From the NCBI RefSeq assembly GCF_037860835.1, contig NZ_JBBEOG010000005.1, positions 62,001 to 126,000 on the forward strand: DNA of 64,000 bases, read 5' to 3'. Origin of the DNA: Aquipuribacter nitratireducens (GTDB taxonomy: Bacteria; Actinomycetota; Actinomycetes; Actinomycetales; JBBAYJ01). Numbering within the stretch: position 1 is the first letter of the stretch; each line of letters starts with the position of its first letter. Under the pieces are notes generated by a model. It was not told the DNA's origin and searched no databases. It worked only from the letters and a program-made list of their open reading frames with translations. Both the position numbers and the translations under genes were made by a program. Of this stretch, positions 15,919 to 24,796 are shown in pieces.

Positions 15919-17862
15919 TCACGGCAGGATCTGCGTCTCGTCCCCGGCCACGGTGAATCCCGACGGGCTGTACCAGCGCACCACCTGACCGTCGGGTGCG
16001 ATCTCGCTGCGGTAGCTCTTGAGGAAGTCCCACAGGAGCGGTGTCTCCTCCGGGATCGTGTTGTGCGACCGGAACTCGTTCAGCGTGAGGCGGTAGACGG
16101 GCACGTCGGTCCCCGGCTGATGCCACTCCCAGGTCCGCAGCCGGTCCTGGAAGCCCGACACCACGCCCTGCCTGTCCTCGACGTCGTCCAGCGTCAACCC
16201 GTTGTTCGCGAGGTGGTAGGCGACCATCTGGTCCAGGGTGTTCGTCGTGCCGTCCCAGACGGTGCCGCGCAGGTTAGACAGGTCGCCCTCGCCGTAGACG
16301 AAGTAGCTCGGGATGGGCTCGTTGGCCGCCGGGTACACGACGCCTTCCACGTTCACCGTCCCGGCGGCGGTGGGCGCGATGCCGCCCGACGTCGCCGCCA
16401 CCGCGGCGAAGTACTCGGGCATGGCGATTGCGAAGCGCTGCGAGACCATGCTGCCGGCTGACTGGCCCGTCGAGTAGAAGCGCGTGGGGTCCACGTCGTA
16501 CTCGGCGAGCAGCACCTCGCGCAGCTGTTGGAAGAAGACGACCGAGTCGGTGTGGCTCACCGAGACGGAGCTGGCGCTGTACTGCTCCCCGATGACGACC
16601 AGGACCGCACCGCCGTCGTCGGCCACGGATATCCAGTCGGTCGCGTCGAGGAACAGCCGGGCGGTCTGGGTGTTGCCGGGCCACACGAAGACGACGGGCG
16701 CGCGGCTGCCCCACAGCTGCCGCGCCGAGGCGGGCACGTAGACGATGTACTCGCGCAGGTCGCCGTCGACGAGCATGGTGCGGATCTCGACCCCGGGGGC
16801 GGAAAGATCGGCTCGCTCGAAGAGCGCGTTGCCGTACGCGAAGAAATTCTCGTAGCGGGTGTAGTACGTCAGGAAGGCGTCGACCTGGGCGGTGGTCCGG
16901 GCGTTGAAGTAGCTCACGGGCCGGTCGGACACCGCCACCTGGGAGATCGGCCCGGCGTGCGAGGTCATCCAGCGCTGCGAGTCGGCGGACTGCGACCACA
17001 CGCGTCCCAGTGTCTGGTCCCGCACAGCAGTCGGGACCGTGTCGTTGGCCGTGCGCCAGTACGCGAGGCTCGCATCGACCGAGGCGGCCGGGTCGATGTA
17101 CCAGGTGGGGAGCACGGTCTCGTCGTACCGGATCAGCGGGAAGCCCTCGGGGAAGGTCACGGTGGTGTACCCGGCGTCGGTCGTCCCGTCGAAGGTGCGC
17201 GACGCGAACGAGCCGAGGTAGTCCTGTGGCAGTCCGGTGGAGCCGAGGTAGGCCTGGGCGATGACGCGCAGCGGGTGGGCGACCGCCCACGCCTCGAGCG
17301 GGGCCGCGCCGCCGTCGTAGCCGACCAGGTAGTGCTCGCCGAAGATCGAGAAGTACCGGTTGGACTGGTAGAAGGCCATGGCGGCGTCGACGTACTGGCG
17401 CTCCACCTCCGCGCTCGCCCACCCGCCCGGGCCGGGCTCGAGCACGAACAGGCCCTCGTCGCGTGAGTCGGCGATGTCCCGCCATCCGCTCTTCCACAGG
17501 AAGGAAGCCGTATCGGTGCCCTCGGGCACCGCGATGACCGTGTAGTACGCACGGATCGGTGTGTCAGCGGAGATGTAGACCTTCGCCGTCCGGGTCGTCC
17601 CGCCGACGTCGAAGCTCTTCTCCCAGTAACCCGTCATCTCGGCGGGCAGCCTGTTCGCCCGGGAGAAGTCGTAGTCCGGGAACGGTCGTCCGTCGAGCGA
17701 GGTGGCGGGTCCCAGCTTCCCGCTCGGCCCACCGGCGCCTGCGTTCCCCCTGTCCGGCCTGGGAGCTGCCACCGCGGCGGCGGTGCCGGCGTGCGCGACG
17801 AAGGCGCCGAGCGCGGCCGCTGCGGTCCCGCGGACAAACGTGCGTCGTTGCAGAGTCATCAT
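15919..17862 (-). CDS. Tat-exported polyhydroxybutyrate-depolymerase/feruloyl-esterase-like hydrolase
   Basis: 647 residues. The N-terminus 'LQRRTFVRGTAAAALGAF' is a twin-arginine signal. The C-terminal half is an α/β-hydrolase of the LpqC/PHB-depolymerase type, with a 'VVFVWPGNTQTA' oxyanion region, nucleophile motif G-Q-S-A-G (Ser468) and a late His ('FRSHNTIPEETPLLWDFLKSY'). The N-terminal half (residues ~60-380) is a β-rich region I do not recognise. The start is one of two adjacent ATGs with AAGGAGACG upstream. The operator-like site C lies 10 bp upstream of the start, so repression would be direct. Extracellular release of hydroxy acids from a polyester or aryl ester would fit the catabolic operon nearby; that is inference. 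Confidence 0.75.
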   Translation of the reverse strand: MMTLQRRTFVRGTAAAALGAFVAHAGTAAAVAAPRPDRGNAGAGGPSGKLGPATSLDGRPFPDYDFSRANRLPAEMTGYWEKSFDVGGTTRTAKVYISADTPIRAYYTVIAVPEGTDTASFLWKSGWRDIADSRDEGLFVLEPGPGGWASAEVERQYVDAAMAFYQSNRYFSIFGEHYLVGYDGGAAPLEAWAVAHPLRVIAQAYLGSTGLPQDYLGSFASRTFDGTTDAGYTTVTFPEGFPLIRYDETVLPTWYIDPAASVDASLAYWRTANDTVPTAVRDQTLGRVWSQSADSQRWMTSHAGPISQVAVSDRPVSYFNARTTAQVDAFLTYYTRYENFFAYGNALFERADLSAPGVEIRTMLVDGDLREYIVYVPASARQLWGSRAPVVFVWPGNTQTARLFLDATDWISVADDGGAVLVVIGEQYSASSVSVSHTDSVVFFQQLREVLLAEYDVDPTRFYSTGQSAGSMVSQRFAIAMPEYFAAVAATSGGIAPTAAGTVNVEGVVYPAANEPIPSYFVYGEGDLSNLRGTVWDGTTNTLDQMVAYHLANNGLTLDDVEDRQGVVSGFQDRLRTWEWHQPGTDVPVYRLTLNEFRSHNTIPEETPLLWDFLKSYRSEIAPDGQVVRWYSPSGFTVAGDETQILP

Positions 17863-17871
17863 CGTCTCCTT

Positions 17872-17888
17872 GGTCCACTAGACGGACC
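17872..17888. promoter_or_regulatory. Operator-like site C
   Basis: GGTCCACTAGACGGACC. It is the cleanest copy of the 17-mer and sits 10 bp upstream of the Tat-hydrolase ATG, overlapping the likely transcription start or ribosome-site region. A partial second copy (CCGTCCAGTAGACCG) follows about 10 bp further out. Confidence 0.55.
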
Positions 17889-17934
17889 TGATGTACCGTC
17901 CAGTAGACCGCAGGCTATGAGGGCACGACGACGG

Positions 17935-17953
17935 GGCGCAAGATCCTTGCGCC
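17935..17953 (-). terminator. Hairpin after citryl-CoA lyase gene
   Basis: GGCGCAAG-atc-CTTGCGCC, an 8-bp perfect stem 28 bp beyond the lyase stop on the minus strand. A short GCAGCT triplet-like repeat lies beside it. Confidence 0.6.
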
Positions 17954-17980
17954 GGCAGCTGCAGCTGCAGCTGCGGGTGC

Positions 17981-18826
17981 TCAGGCGGAGCGCGTGGCGC
18001 CAGGGCCGTCGTAGGGCGGCAGCAGCGTCGGAGGCATCGGCCCCTTGTTGCGCCTGCCCGATCCGCTCTCCTCCCACGCGTGCGCCAGGATGCCGACGCT
18101 GCGGCTCAGCACGAAGAGACCTCGCGCGAGCGCGGGAGGGAAGCCGAGCTCCCCGTAGACGACGGCCGTGGCCCCGTCGATGTTCATCGGCACGGGCGGG
18201 CGGCCCGGCCGCTCCAGCGCGGCCTCCACCGCCAACGCGGCACGGAGGTGCCGGCCCGGCACCGTGCCGGCCGTGGCGGCGTCGGCGACACGATGGAGGA
18301 GGGGGTCGCGTCGAGGGTCCCGGGGGTGGAACCGGTGCCCGAAGCCGGGGACGTACCGGCTGCGCTGCTTCGCGGCCGCCACGGCGCGGACGCCGGCCTC
18401 CTGCCAGTCCGCGCCCTCCTCGTCCACCAGACGGAGGCACTCGGAGTAGACCTCCATGCACTGCTCGCCCGCGCCGCCGTGGACGTCGCCGAGGACGTTG
18501 ACGCCGGAGGCCATGGCGCTGTTGAGGCCGACCCCGCACGTCGCCGCCATCCGGGCGATGGCGATGGACGGCGCCTGCGGCCCGTGGTCGGTCGAGGCCA
18601 CGAGAGCGGCCTCCAGCAGAGCGGCCTCCTCCGGTGACGGCCGCTCCCCGCGCACCATCAACCAGATCATCTCGACGAACGAGACGGCTCCGATGAGCTC
18701 CTGCACCGGTACACCACGGTGCTCGACGACTCCTGGTGCGATGCGCGTCACCCCGGTGCGCCACCAGGCGGTGACCCGGTCCTCGCTCGGCAGCGGCGGT
18801 GCCGCGCCGCCGGTCTCGCGGGTCAC
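17981..18826 (-). CDS. Citryl-CoA lyase-like protein (citrate-synthase fold)
   Basis: 281 residues, shorter than citrate synthase (~430) and matching the short citryl-CoA lyase group. Recognisable are 'GVNVLGDVHGGAGEQCM' and 'VPGFGHRFHPRDPR' (the active-site His region of the fold). It begins 1 bp after the CoA-transferase stop, and IclR-CoA-transferase-lyase form one minus-strand operon. The pairing suggests that a di- or tricarboxylic acid is activated as its CoA thioester by the transferase and cleaved to acetyl-CoA (or another acyl-CoA) plus an oxo acid. The exact substrate (citrate, citramalate or other) is not shown by sequence. Confidence 0.75.
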   Translation of the reverse strand: MTRETGGAAPPLPSEDRVTAWWRTGVTRIAPGVVEHRGVPVQELIGAVSFVEMIWLMVRGERPSPEEAALLEAALVASTDHGPQAPSIAIARMAATCGVGLNSAMASGVNVLGDVHGGAGEQCMEVYSECLRLVDEEGADWQEAGVRAVAAAKQRSRYVPGFGHRFHPRDPRRDPLLHRVADAATAGTVPGRHLRAALAVEAALERPGRPPVPMNIDGATAVVYGELGFPPALARGLFVLSRSVGILAHAWEESGSGRRNKGPMPPTLLPPYDGPGATRSA

Positions 18827-18827
18827 C

Positions 18828-20048
18828 TCACGCCTCCATCGCCGCGGCCGGTCCGCGAACCGAGAGCTCCTCGTTGTGCTCGCCCAGCCGTGGGGCCCGC
18901 CTGGGCGGTGCCGTCGCGCGACCGTCGACCCTCACGCCGGAGCCCGCGACGCGGACCGTCCGATCGCTGTCGTCGGGGAACGGCAGGTCGGTGAAGAAGT
19001 CGCGGTGCTGCAGCTGGTCGAGATCAACCGCCTGCCGGACCGTCAGGACGCGTGCCGCCGGGACGCCGTGAGTGGACAGCAGCTCCTCCCACTCGCCGGC
19101 GCTGCGGGTCTGCAGAGCCCGGTTGAGCTCGGCATTGAGCTCCGCGCGGTGCACCTTGCGGGACTCCCGGTCGGAGAAGCGCGCGTCGTCACAGAGGTCC
19201 TGCCGTCCGACCAGCCGGCAGAGCACCTCGAACTGCTCCTGCCGGTTGGCGGCGATGTTCAGTGGCCCGTCTGCAGCCACGAAGGTCCCGGACGGCGCGG
19301 CGGTCGCGTTCTGGTCGCCCATGGGCGATGGCTCGATGCCGCTCACCAGGTAGTTCGACACGGCCCACCCCATCGCCGACAGGGACGCCTCGAGCATGGA
19401 GACGTCCAGGTGCGCCCCCTTGCCGGTGCGCTCCCGCGACACCAGGGCCGCGTTGATGGCCATGGCCGCGACCAGACCCCCGACCGTGTCGCAGATGGGG
19501 AACCCGACTCGCAGGGGGGCGGTGTCGACGGTCCCGGTGATGCTCATCATCCCCGACAGCCCCTGAACGATCTGGTCGTAGGCCGGTCGTTGGCTCATCG
19601 GTCCGGACTGGCCGAAGCCGGAGATGGCGCAGTAGACCAGGCGCGGGTTCCGCGCCCGGAGCGTCTCCCACGGGTAGCCGAGCCTGCCCATGACGCCGGG
19701 CCGGAAGTTCTCGACGAGGACGTCGGCGCCGTCGAGGAGCAGCTCGAACCGCTCCCGTCCCGCGGGGTCCTTGAGGTCCACCTCCACCGACCGCTTGCCT
19801 GCGTTCTGGGCGAGGAAGGAGGCGCCGAGGCCGCGCCGGTTGAGCTCGGGGTCGGGGCCGAGCTGTCGGGCGAGGTCGCCGCGCCCGGGGACCTCCACCT
19901 TCGTCACGTCCGCGCCGAGCAGTAGCAGCTGGTACGTGCAGTACGGGCCGGCGAGGACGTTCGTCAGGTCGAGCACGCGGACGCCGGCGAGCAGACCGCT
20001 CCGCGGTGCAACGCCGTCCCCCCACGCGCGATCGTGGTCCGCGCTCAC
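18828..20048 (-). CDS. Type III (CaiB/BaiF) CoA-transferase
   Basis: 406 residues from GTG 20048, whose GTGA overlaps the IclR stop. Family signatures are 'LLAGVRVLDLTNVLAGPYCTYQLLLLGADVTKVE' (given as a region, residues ~12-45), 'NAGKRSVEVDL', 'VLVENFRPGVMGRLG', 'CAISGFGQSGP', and 'HLDVSMLEA' with the conserved Asp that takes the acyl group. The enzyme moves CoA between an acyl-CoA donor and a carboxylic acid. With the lyase gene 1 bp downstream it probably activates the acid that the lyase splits. The open frame extends upstream to 20597 but that part is antisense-frame noise inside the IclR gene. Confidence 0.88.
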   Translation of the reverse strand: MSADHDRAWGDGVAPRSGLLAGVRVLDLTNVLAGPYCTYQLLLLGADVTKVEVPGRGDLARQLGPDPELNRRGLGASFLAQNAGKRSVEVDLKDPAGRERFELLLDGADVLVENFRPGVMGRLGYPWETLRARNPRLVYCAISGFGQSGPMSQRPAYDQIVQGLSGMMSITGTVDTAPLRVGFPICDTVGGLVAAMAINAALVSRERTGKGAHLDVSMLEASLSAMGWAVSNYLVSGIEPSPMGDQNATAAPSGTFVAADGPLNIAANRQEQFEVLCRLVGRQDLCDDARFSDRESRKVHRAELNAELNRALQTRSAGEWEELLSTHGVPAARVLTVRQAVDLDQLQHRDFFTDLPFPDDSDRTVRVAGSGVRVDGRATAPPRRAPRLGEHNEELSVRGPAAAMEA

Positions 20049-20881
20049 CCGGCGCCTCCGGCGGTGAGCGCCGTCCCTCGTCCGGTCATCGCGTCGGCTG
20101 CTGCGCGGAGCGCGGTCACGAACTGCTCGACACGCTCGGGCGTGAACCTGGCCGTCGCGCCGCTCAGCGAGAGGGCCCCGACGACCGTGCCGTCGCCCTG
20201 CAGCAGGGGAACGGCCACCGCCGAGACGCCGGACTCGCGCTCGCCGTGGCTGACCGCGTAGCCCGCGGCAGCCACCTGCGCCACCGCCGCGCCCAGCGAT
20301 GCGGCGTCGAGCCCGGCCGACCCTGCCGGTGCCGTGGCGACGACCCGCTCTAGGAGGTCCGGTGCCGCATCGCGCAGCAGGACCTTGGCCGAGGCGCCTC
20401 CCCACAGCGGCAGCTCGTCGCCGACGCGCACGACGTGCCTGAGCGCCCGCGGGCTCTCCTCCTGCGCGATGCACACGCGGTGGACGTCGCGGCGCACGTA
20501 CAGGTTGACCGTCTCCTGCTGCTGGTCGGCCATCTCGCGCATCCTTCGGCGGGACTCCGGCGGCAGCTCCCACGCGTTGCGAGCCAGGTGCGCCCACCGC
20601 CAGAGTCCTGGTCCGGCGGTGTAGCCGGAGCTAGTGGCCCAGAGCAGCCCGCACTGCACGAGCGTCTGCGTGAGGCGGATGACCGTGGTCTTCGCCAGGC
20701 CCGTCGCGTCGACGATCTCCCGGATCGTGATCTGCGGACGGTCCTCCGTCAGCAGCCCGAGGATGTCCAGGGCGCGCTGCACGCTGCGGACGCCGCCGGC
20801 GCCGTCCTGCGAGGTGCTCGGCGAGGCGTCGGGGACCGGGCTGGCCGCCACTGCGGTGGCGTGCTGCTTGGGCATGGGCAC
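20045..20881 (-). CDS. IclR-family transcriptional regulator
   Basis: 278 residues. The N-terminal winged helix-turn-helix is 'SVQRALDILGLL...ITIREIVDATGLAKTTVIRL'. The C-terminal effector-binding domain includes 'SHGERESGVSAVAVPLL' and 'VVGALSLSG'. It is divergent from the aldehyde-dehydrogenase operon, with 133 bp between starts that contain an operator-like site (20971-20987). The same 17-mer occurs upstream of three other units of the block, so this regulator probably controls the whole catabolic set and its own operon, releasing on binding of a pathway acid. That link is inferred from position and motif, not shown. Confidence 0.88.
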   Translation of the reverse strand: MPMPKQHATAVAASPVPDASPSTSQDGAGGVRSVQRALDILGLLTEDRPQITIREIVDATGLAKTTVIRLTQTLVQCGLLWATSSGYTAGPGLWRWAHLARNAWELPPESRRRMREMADQQQETVNLYVRRDVHRVCIAQEESPRALRHVVRVGDELPLWGGASAKVLLRDAAPDLLERVVATAPAGSAGLDAASLGAAVAQVAAAGYAVSHGERESGVSAVAVPLLQGDGTVVGALSLSGATARFTPERVEQFVTALRAAADAMTGRGTALTAGGAG

Positions 20882-20970
20882 CTCTCGTTCCTCTTCGTTG
20901 AAGCCTGACGCCTGGGTAACGGATCGGTCTCACGCTTGCCAGGTGTCGGGGACCGTCGTATGTTACGCCA

Positions 20971-20987
20971 AGTCCACTGAGCGGTCC
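20971..20987. promoter_or_regulatory. Operator-like site D in the IclR/ALDH divergent promoter
   Basis: AGTCCACTGAGCGGTCC, overlapping a second half repeat GGTCCACAAGGTCC (20983-20996). It lies 28 bp before ATG 21015 and 90 bp before the IclR start. The arrangement fits autoregulation plus control of the main operon. Confidence 0.5.
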
Positions 20988-21014
20988 ACAAGGTCCGTCT
21001 GACGGAAAGAGACG

Positions 21015-22550
21015 ATGGTGTCGAGGTCGGAAGCCCAGTCCCCCGCTGATGTCGAGGACGTCCTGTGCCTCGTGGCGGGCAGCTGGTCCACGGGGGAGTG
21101 GGTCGAGCGCACAAGCCCGTGCGCAGGTCGTGTCGTGAGCCGTACCGCGCAGGCCGACCCGCGGGCTGCCCGGACGGCGCTCGCGTACGCGGCCGAGGGG
21201 GCCTCGGTCGTCGCCGCCATGTCGCCGGCGGCACGGGCCGGTGTCCTGGACCGTGCTGCGGGGCTGCTGCTCCGAGACCGCGACGAGGTGGCCCGACTGC
21301 TGGCGCTCGAGCTCGGCAAGCCCGTCAAGGACGGTCGTGGCGAGGTGCTCCGCGCCGCCGACACGCTCTCGGTGGCGGCTGCCGAGGCACGGCGGATCGG
21401 TGGCGAGGTCCTGCCCACTGCCGGGTGGGAGCGGGGCGTGGGCACGACAGCCATGACCTACCGCGCACCTGTCGGTGTCGTCCTCGTCATCACGCCCTTC
21501 AACGCGCCGGTCAACCTGCTCGCGCACAAGCTGGCCGCTTCGTTCGCGGCCGGCAACACGACCATCGTGAAGCCTCCGCCGCAGGCTCCTGCCTCGTCGA
21601 CCGCACTGGTGCGCGTCCTGCTGGAGGCCGGCATGCCGGTGGAGGCCGTTCAGGTGCTGCACGGAGGAGCGGAGGTCGCGGAGCTGCTGACGGGTGCACC
21701 CGAGGTGGCGGCCATCAGCTTCACCGGCAGCGCCGCGACCGGGCACGCCGTCGCCCGCAGCGGCGCGGGCAAGCGCCTCGTGCTGGAGCTGGGCGGGAAC
21801 GCCGCGACGATCGTCTGCGAGGACGCCGACGTCGCGGCGGCCGCGACGATGACCGCCCGGACCGGCTACAGCAACTCGGGCCAGAGCTGCATCTCGGTGC
21901 AGCGCGTCTACGTCCATCGCTCCCTCGTGGCGGACTTCAGCAGGCTACTCGCCGACGAGGTGGACCGGCTCGTCGTGGGCGACCCCCTGGAGGAGACCAC
22001 GGACGTGGGCAGCATGGTGGACGAGGCCGCCGCCAGCCGGGTTCAGGCCTGGGCCCACGAGGCGCAGCAGGGCGGTGCGACGTTGCTCCGCGGCGGGGGG
22101 CGCGACGGCGCGACCCTGCACCCGACCGTCGTGGTCGACCCGCCGCCCGGCGCCACCATCGTGCGTGAGGAGGTGTTCGGCGCGGCGGTCGTGGTTCTCC
22201 CCTACGACGACTTCGACGCCGTCATCGACGAGTGCAACCGGAGCAGGTACGGCCTCCAGGCCGGCTTGTTCACCCGGGACCTCCATCGCGTCATGACGGC
22301 GTGGCGGCGGCTCGAGGTCGGCGCCGTCGTGGTGGGCGGCACCTCGAACTTCCGGCTCGACCACGTGCCCTTCGGTGGGGTCAAGGACTCCGGCATCGGG
22401 CGGGAGTCCCCGCGGTGGATGGTCGACGACTACACGCACGTGAAGACCCTGCTGCTGCGCGACCTCTCGCTGTGGGGCACCGGCACAGCGCCCGTGACCA
22501 CCGTTCCCGCAGTCCCCGCAGACGCCGCCCCCCAGGAGGACAACGAATGA
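21015..22550 (+). CDS. NAD(P)-dependent aldehyde dehydrogenase
   Basis: 511 residues of the ALDH superfamily. Signatures are 'VITPFNAPVNLLAHK', the general base Glu258 in 'LELGGNAA', the catalytic Cys292 in 'NSGQSCISVQRV', and a late 'VPFGGVKDSGIGRESP'. It is the first gene of the plus-strand operon. Its stop overlaps the start of the ThDP enzyme (ATGA). It probably oxidises an aldehyde made by another enzyme of the cluster (zinc ADH, ThDP enzyme or the secreted dehydrogenase). Subfamily looks like the succinate-semialdehyde/α-hydroxy-aldehyde type, substrate unproven. Confidence 0.9.
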   Translation: MVSRSEAQSPADVEDVLCLVAGSWSTGEWVERTSPCAGRVVSRTAQADPRAARTALAYAAEGASVVAAMSPAARAGVLDRAAGLLLRDRDEVARLLALELGKPVKDGRGEVLRAADTLSVAAAEARRIGGEVLPTAGWERGVGTTAMTYRAPVGVVLVITPFNAPVNLLAHKLAASFAAGNTTIVKPPPQAPASSTALVRVLLEAGMPVEAVQVLHGGAEVAELLTGAPEVAAISFTGSAATGHAVARSGAGKRLVLELGGNAATIVCEDADVAAAATMTARTGYSNSGQSCISVQRVYVHRSLVADFSRLLADEVDRLVVGDPLEETTDVGSMVDEAAASRVQAWAHEAQQGGATLLRGGGRDGATLHPTVVVDPPPGATIVREEVFGAAVVVLPYDDFDAVIDECNRSRYGLQAGLFTRDLHRVMTAWRRLEVGAVVVGGTSNFRLDHVPFGGVKDSGIGRESPRWMVDDYTHVKTLLLRDLSLWGTGTAPVTTVPAVPADAAPQEDNE

Positions 22551-24352
22551 CGCTCGACCTCACCGACAGCGCCGGCCGCGAGGAGATCGCCGCCGACCAC
22601 ACCCCCCTGCCGGCGGGCAGCACCGGCGCGGACGTTGTGGTCCGTCAGCTGGAGGCGATGGGCGTCGAGTACGTCTTCGGGCTCTGCGGGCACTCCAACA
22701 TCGCGCTGCTGGACGCGCTCGGCAAGAGCTCCATCGACTTCGTCGTCTTCCGGCACGAGCAGACCGCGGCCCACGCCGCCGACGGGTACGCCAGGGCCAG
22801 CGGCAAGCCGGGCGTGGTGCTGGTCCACGTCGGTCCCGGCATGACCAACGCGATCACCGGCGTGCTCACCGCGGCCCTCGACTCCGTGCCCCTCGTGGTC
22901 ATCGGCGGTGACATCCCCTCGTACTACCGCGGCCGTCATCCCCACCAGGAGATCAACCTGCACGCCGACGCGGACCAGGTGGCGGTGTACCGGCCCTTCG
23001 TCAAGCGCGCCTGGGACGTGAGCCGGGTTGAGGACCTACCGCGCTTCCTGGAGCGTGCGTTCTGGACAGCGCAGAACGGGCGGCCCGGGGCCACGCTGCT
23101 CAACGTCCCGATGGACATGTTCTCCCGCCCGCTCGACCTCGAGGCCGCGGACCGGTACCCGCTCCCGGTGGCCGCGCCGGCGCCGGACCTGTCGCCGGAG
23201 GCCGCCGACCAGGTCGCCGCCGAGCTCGAGGCGGCGGAGCGCCCGCTCCTGTACGTCGGGGGCGGCCTGCGGGAGCCGGGGTCACGCTCTGCGCTCCTGC
23301 GCATCGCCGAGCGGCTCGACATCCCCATCGTGCACTCCCTGATGGCCAAGGGCACCGTGCCCGACGAGCACCCTCTCGCGCTGGGCATGCCCGGCTTCTG
23401 GGGCCTGGAGCTCACCAACTCCTACTCGCGTCAGGCGGACGTCGTGCTCGCGCTGGCCACTCGCTTCGCCGAGACCGACGCGAGCTCGTGGGAGCCGGAG
23501 CACACCTGGCGGATGCCGCCGACGCGCTTGCTGCACGTCGACATCGACCCAGCCGAGATCGGGCGCAACTACCCCGTCGCGCTCGGCATGGTGGCCGACG
23601 TCGGCAAGGCGGTGCTGGCGATCGACGCCGCCTTGGAGCGGCGCGGGACGGCGCCGGTGCGGCGTCCGGCGTTGCGGGAGGAGATCGCGGCCGCCCGGCG
23701 CGGCGTCTTCGCCGAGACCCGTGAACGGGGGGCGAGCGACGCCTTCCCGTTGCGACCCGAACGCATCCTCCGTGACCTGCTCGAGTCGCTGCCGTCGGAC
23801 GCGGTGCTCGTCACCGACGTGGGGTGGAACAAGAACGGTGTCGCCCAGCGCTACGAGCTGCCCGCGGAGGGTCGGTTCATCACGCCAGGGGGTGCCTCGA
23901 CGATGGGCTTCGGACCCGCCGGTGCGCTCGGTGTGCAGGTGGCGTGGCCCGACAGGACGGTCGTCGCCCTGATCGGCGACGGGGGGATGAGCGCGCAGCT
24001 GGCGGCTCTGCCCACCGCAGTCGAGCGCGGCCTTCCCGTCCTGTTCGTCGTCATGAACAACGCGGCGCACGGCACGATCGCGGACCTTCAGGCCGGGAGC
24101 TACGGGCGTAGCTACGGGTGCGAGTTCCTCGACCGGGACGGCAACCCCTACAGCCCCGACTTCGCGGCACTGGGACGCGCGTGCGGTCTCGACGGGTACG
24201 ACGTGCCGGATGCGGCCTCGCTGCGCGACGTACTGCAGCAGGCCGTCGGTCGCCGGCGGCCGGCGGTCATCGACGTGCCCATGGTCAACGAGCCGGTCCC
24301 GACACCAGGTCACTGGAACATCAAGGACATCTACAAGGGCGCATTCGACTGA
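22547..24352 (+). CDS. Thiamine-diphosphate-dependent enzyme, acetolactate-synthase-like
   Basis: 601 residues with the three-domain ThDP layout: N-terminal Pyr domain with the cofactor-activating Glu71 in 'FRHEQTAAHAADGYAR', a middle domain ('DVVLALATRFAE', 'LLHVDIDPAEIGRNYP'), and the PP domain with 'GDGGMSAQLAALPTAVERG...MNN' (about 476-503), the GDG-x-NN metal-diphosphate motif. The ATG at 22547 overlaps the ALDH stop. Homologues include acetolactate synthase large subunits and related carboligases or decarboxylases (glyoxylate carboligase, sulfoacetaldehyde acetyltransferase). With no small regulatory subunit and a catabolic context, a decarboxylase or carboligase for a 2-oxo acid is likely. 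Confidence 0.85.
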   Translation: MTLDLTDSAGREEIAADHTPLPAGSTGADVVVRQLEAMGVEYVFGLCGHSNIALLDALGKSSIDFVVFRHEQTAAHAADGYARASGKPGVVLVHVGPGMTNAITGVLTAALDSVPLVVIGGDIPSYYRGRHPHQEINLHADADQVAVYRPFVKRAWDVSRVEDLPRFLERAFWTAQNGRPGATLLNVPMDMFSRPLDLEAADRYPLPVAAPAPDLSPEAADQVAAELEAAERPLLYVGGGLREPGSRSALLRIAERLDIPIVHSLMAKGTVPDEHPLALGMPGFWGLELTNSYSRQADVVLALATRFAETDASSWEPEHTWRMPPTRLLHVDIDPAEIGRNYPVALGMVADVGKAVLAIDAALERRGTAPVRRPALREEIAAARRGVFAETRERGASDAFPLRPERILRDLLESLPSDAVLVTDVGWNKNGVAQRYELPAEGRFITPGGASTMGFGPAGALGVQVAWPDRTVVALIGDGGMSAQLAALPTAVERGLPVLFVVMNNAAHGTIADLQAGSYGRSYGCEFLDRDGNPYSPDFAALGRACGLDGYDVPDAASLRDVLQQAVGRRRPAVIDVPMVNEPVPTPGHWNIKDIYKGAFD

Positions 24353-24366
24353 GAGGCGAGACACCG

Positions 24367-24741
24367 GTGCTGCATGTCATCAAGCCGTTCGAGGACGCGG
24401 ACCCCGCGTGGCTGGGTCTGGACACGGACGGGCAGAGGCGAAAGGTCTTCAAGGTCCTCAACGAGGACCTGCGCGACTCGGAGTTCCTCACCGCGGGCCT
24501 CACGATCTTCGAGCCGGGGGAGGCCAGCTCCCTCCACCACCACCCGGACTCCGAGGAGATCAACTTCATCGTGAAGGGCTCGGGCGTCGTCGTCGGTGAG
24601 TCCGGCGAGGAGACCCCCTTCGGTCCGCACACCTTCATGTACATCCCCAAGGGCGAGAAGCACCAGCACATCAACACCGGCACGGAGCCGCTGTGGCTCG
24701 TCTTCGTCTACGGGCCTCACGGCCAGCTCCCCGTCACCTGA
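24367..24741 (+). CDS. Small single-domain cupin
   Basis: 124 residues from GTG 24367, 14 bp after the ThDP gene. Cupin motif 1 is 'GEASSLHHHPDSEEINFIVKG' region (about residues 50-72; His-His-His, Glu) and motif 2 is 'GPHTFMYIPKGEKHQHIN' (late His). Metal-binding cupins of this size act as isomerases, dioxygenases or stabilising partners. It is probably an accessory or sugar/hydroxy-acid isomerase-type enzyme of the pathway. The function cannot be fixed from sequence. Confidence 0.78.
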   Translation: MLHVIKPFEDADPAWLGLDTDGQRRKVFKVLNEDLRDSEFLTAGLTIFEPGEASSLHHHPDSEEINFIVKGSGVVVGESGEETPFGPHTFMYIPKGEKHQHINTGTEPLWLVFVYGPHGQLPVT

Positions 24742-24796
24742 CCTGCCCACAACCCCTCACCGGTGGCGACGGCGCCACCCCCACCTAGGAGAACGC

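Noticed and set aside
17955-17978. Short GCAGCT-type tandem repeat as a regulatory or slippage element
   Set aside because: It has only about three units and lies between a terminator hairpin and a stop codon; no reason to give it a role.
20049-20597. N-terminal extension of the CoA-transferase
   Set aside because: It covers the IclR gene out of frame; family homology starts at GTG 20048.
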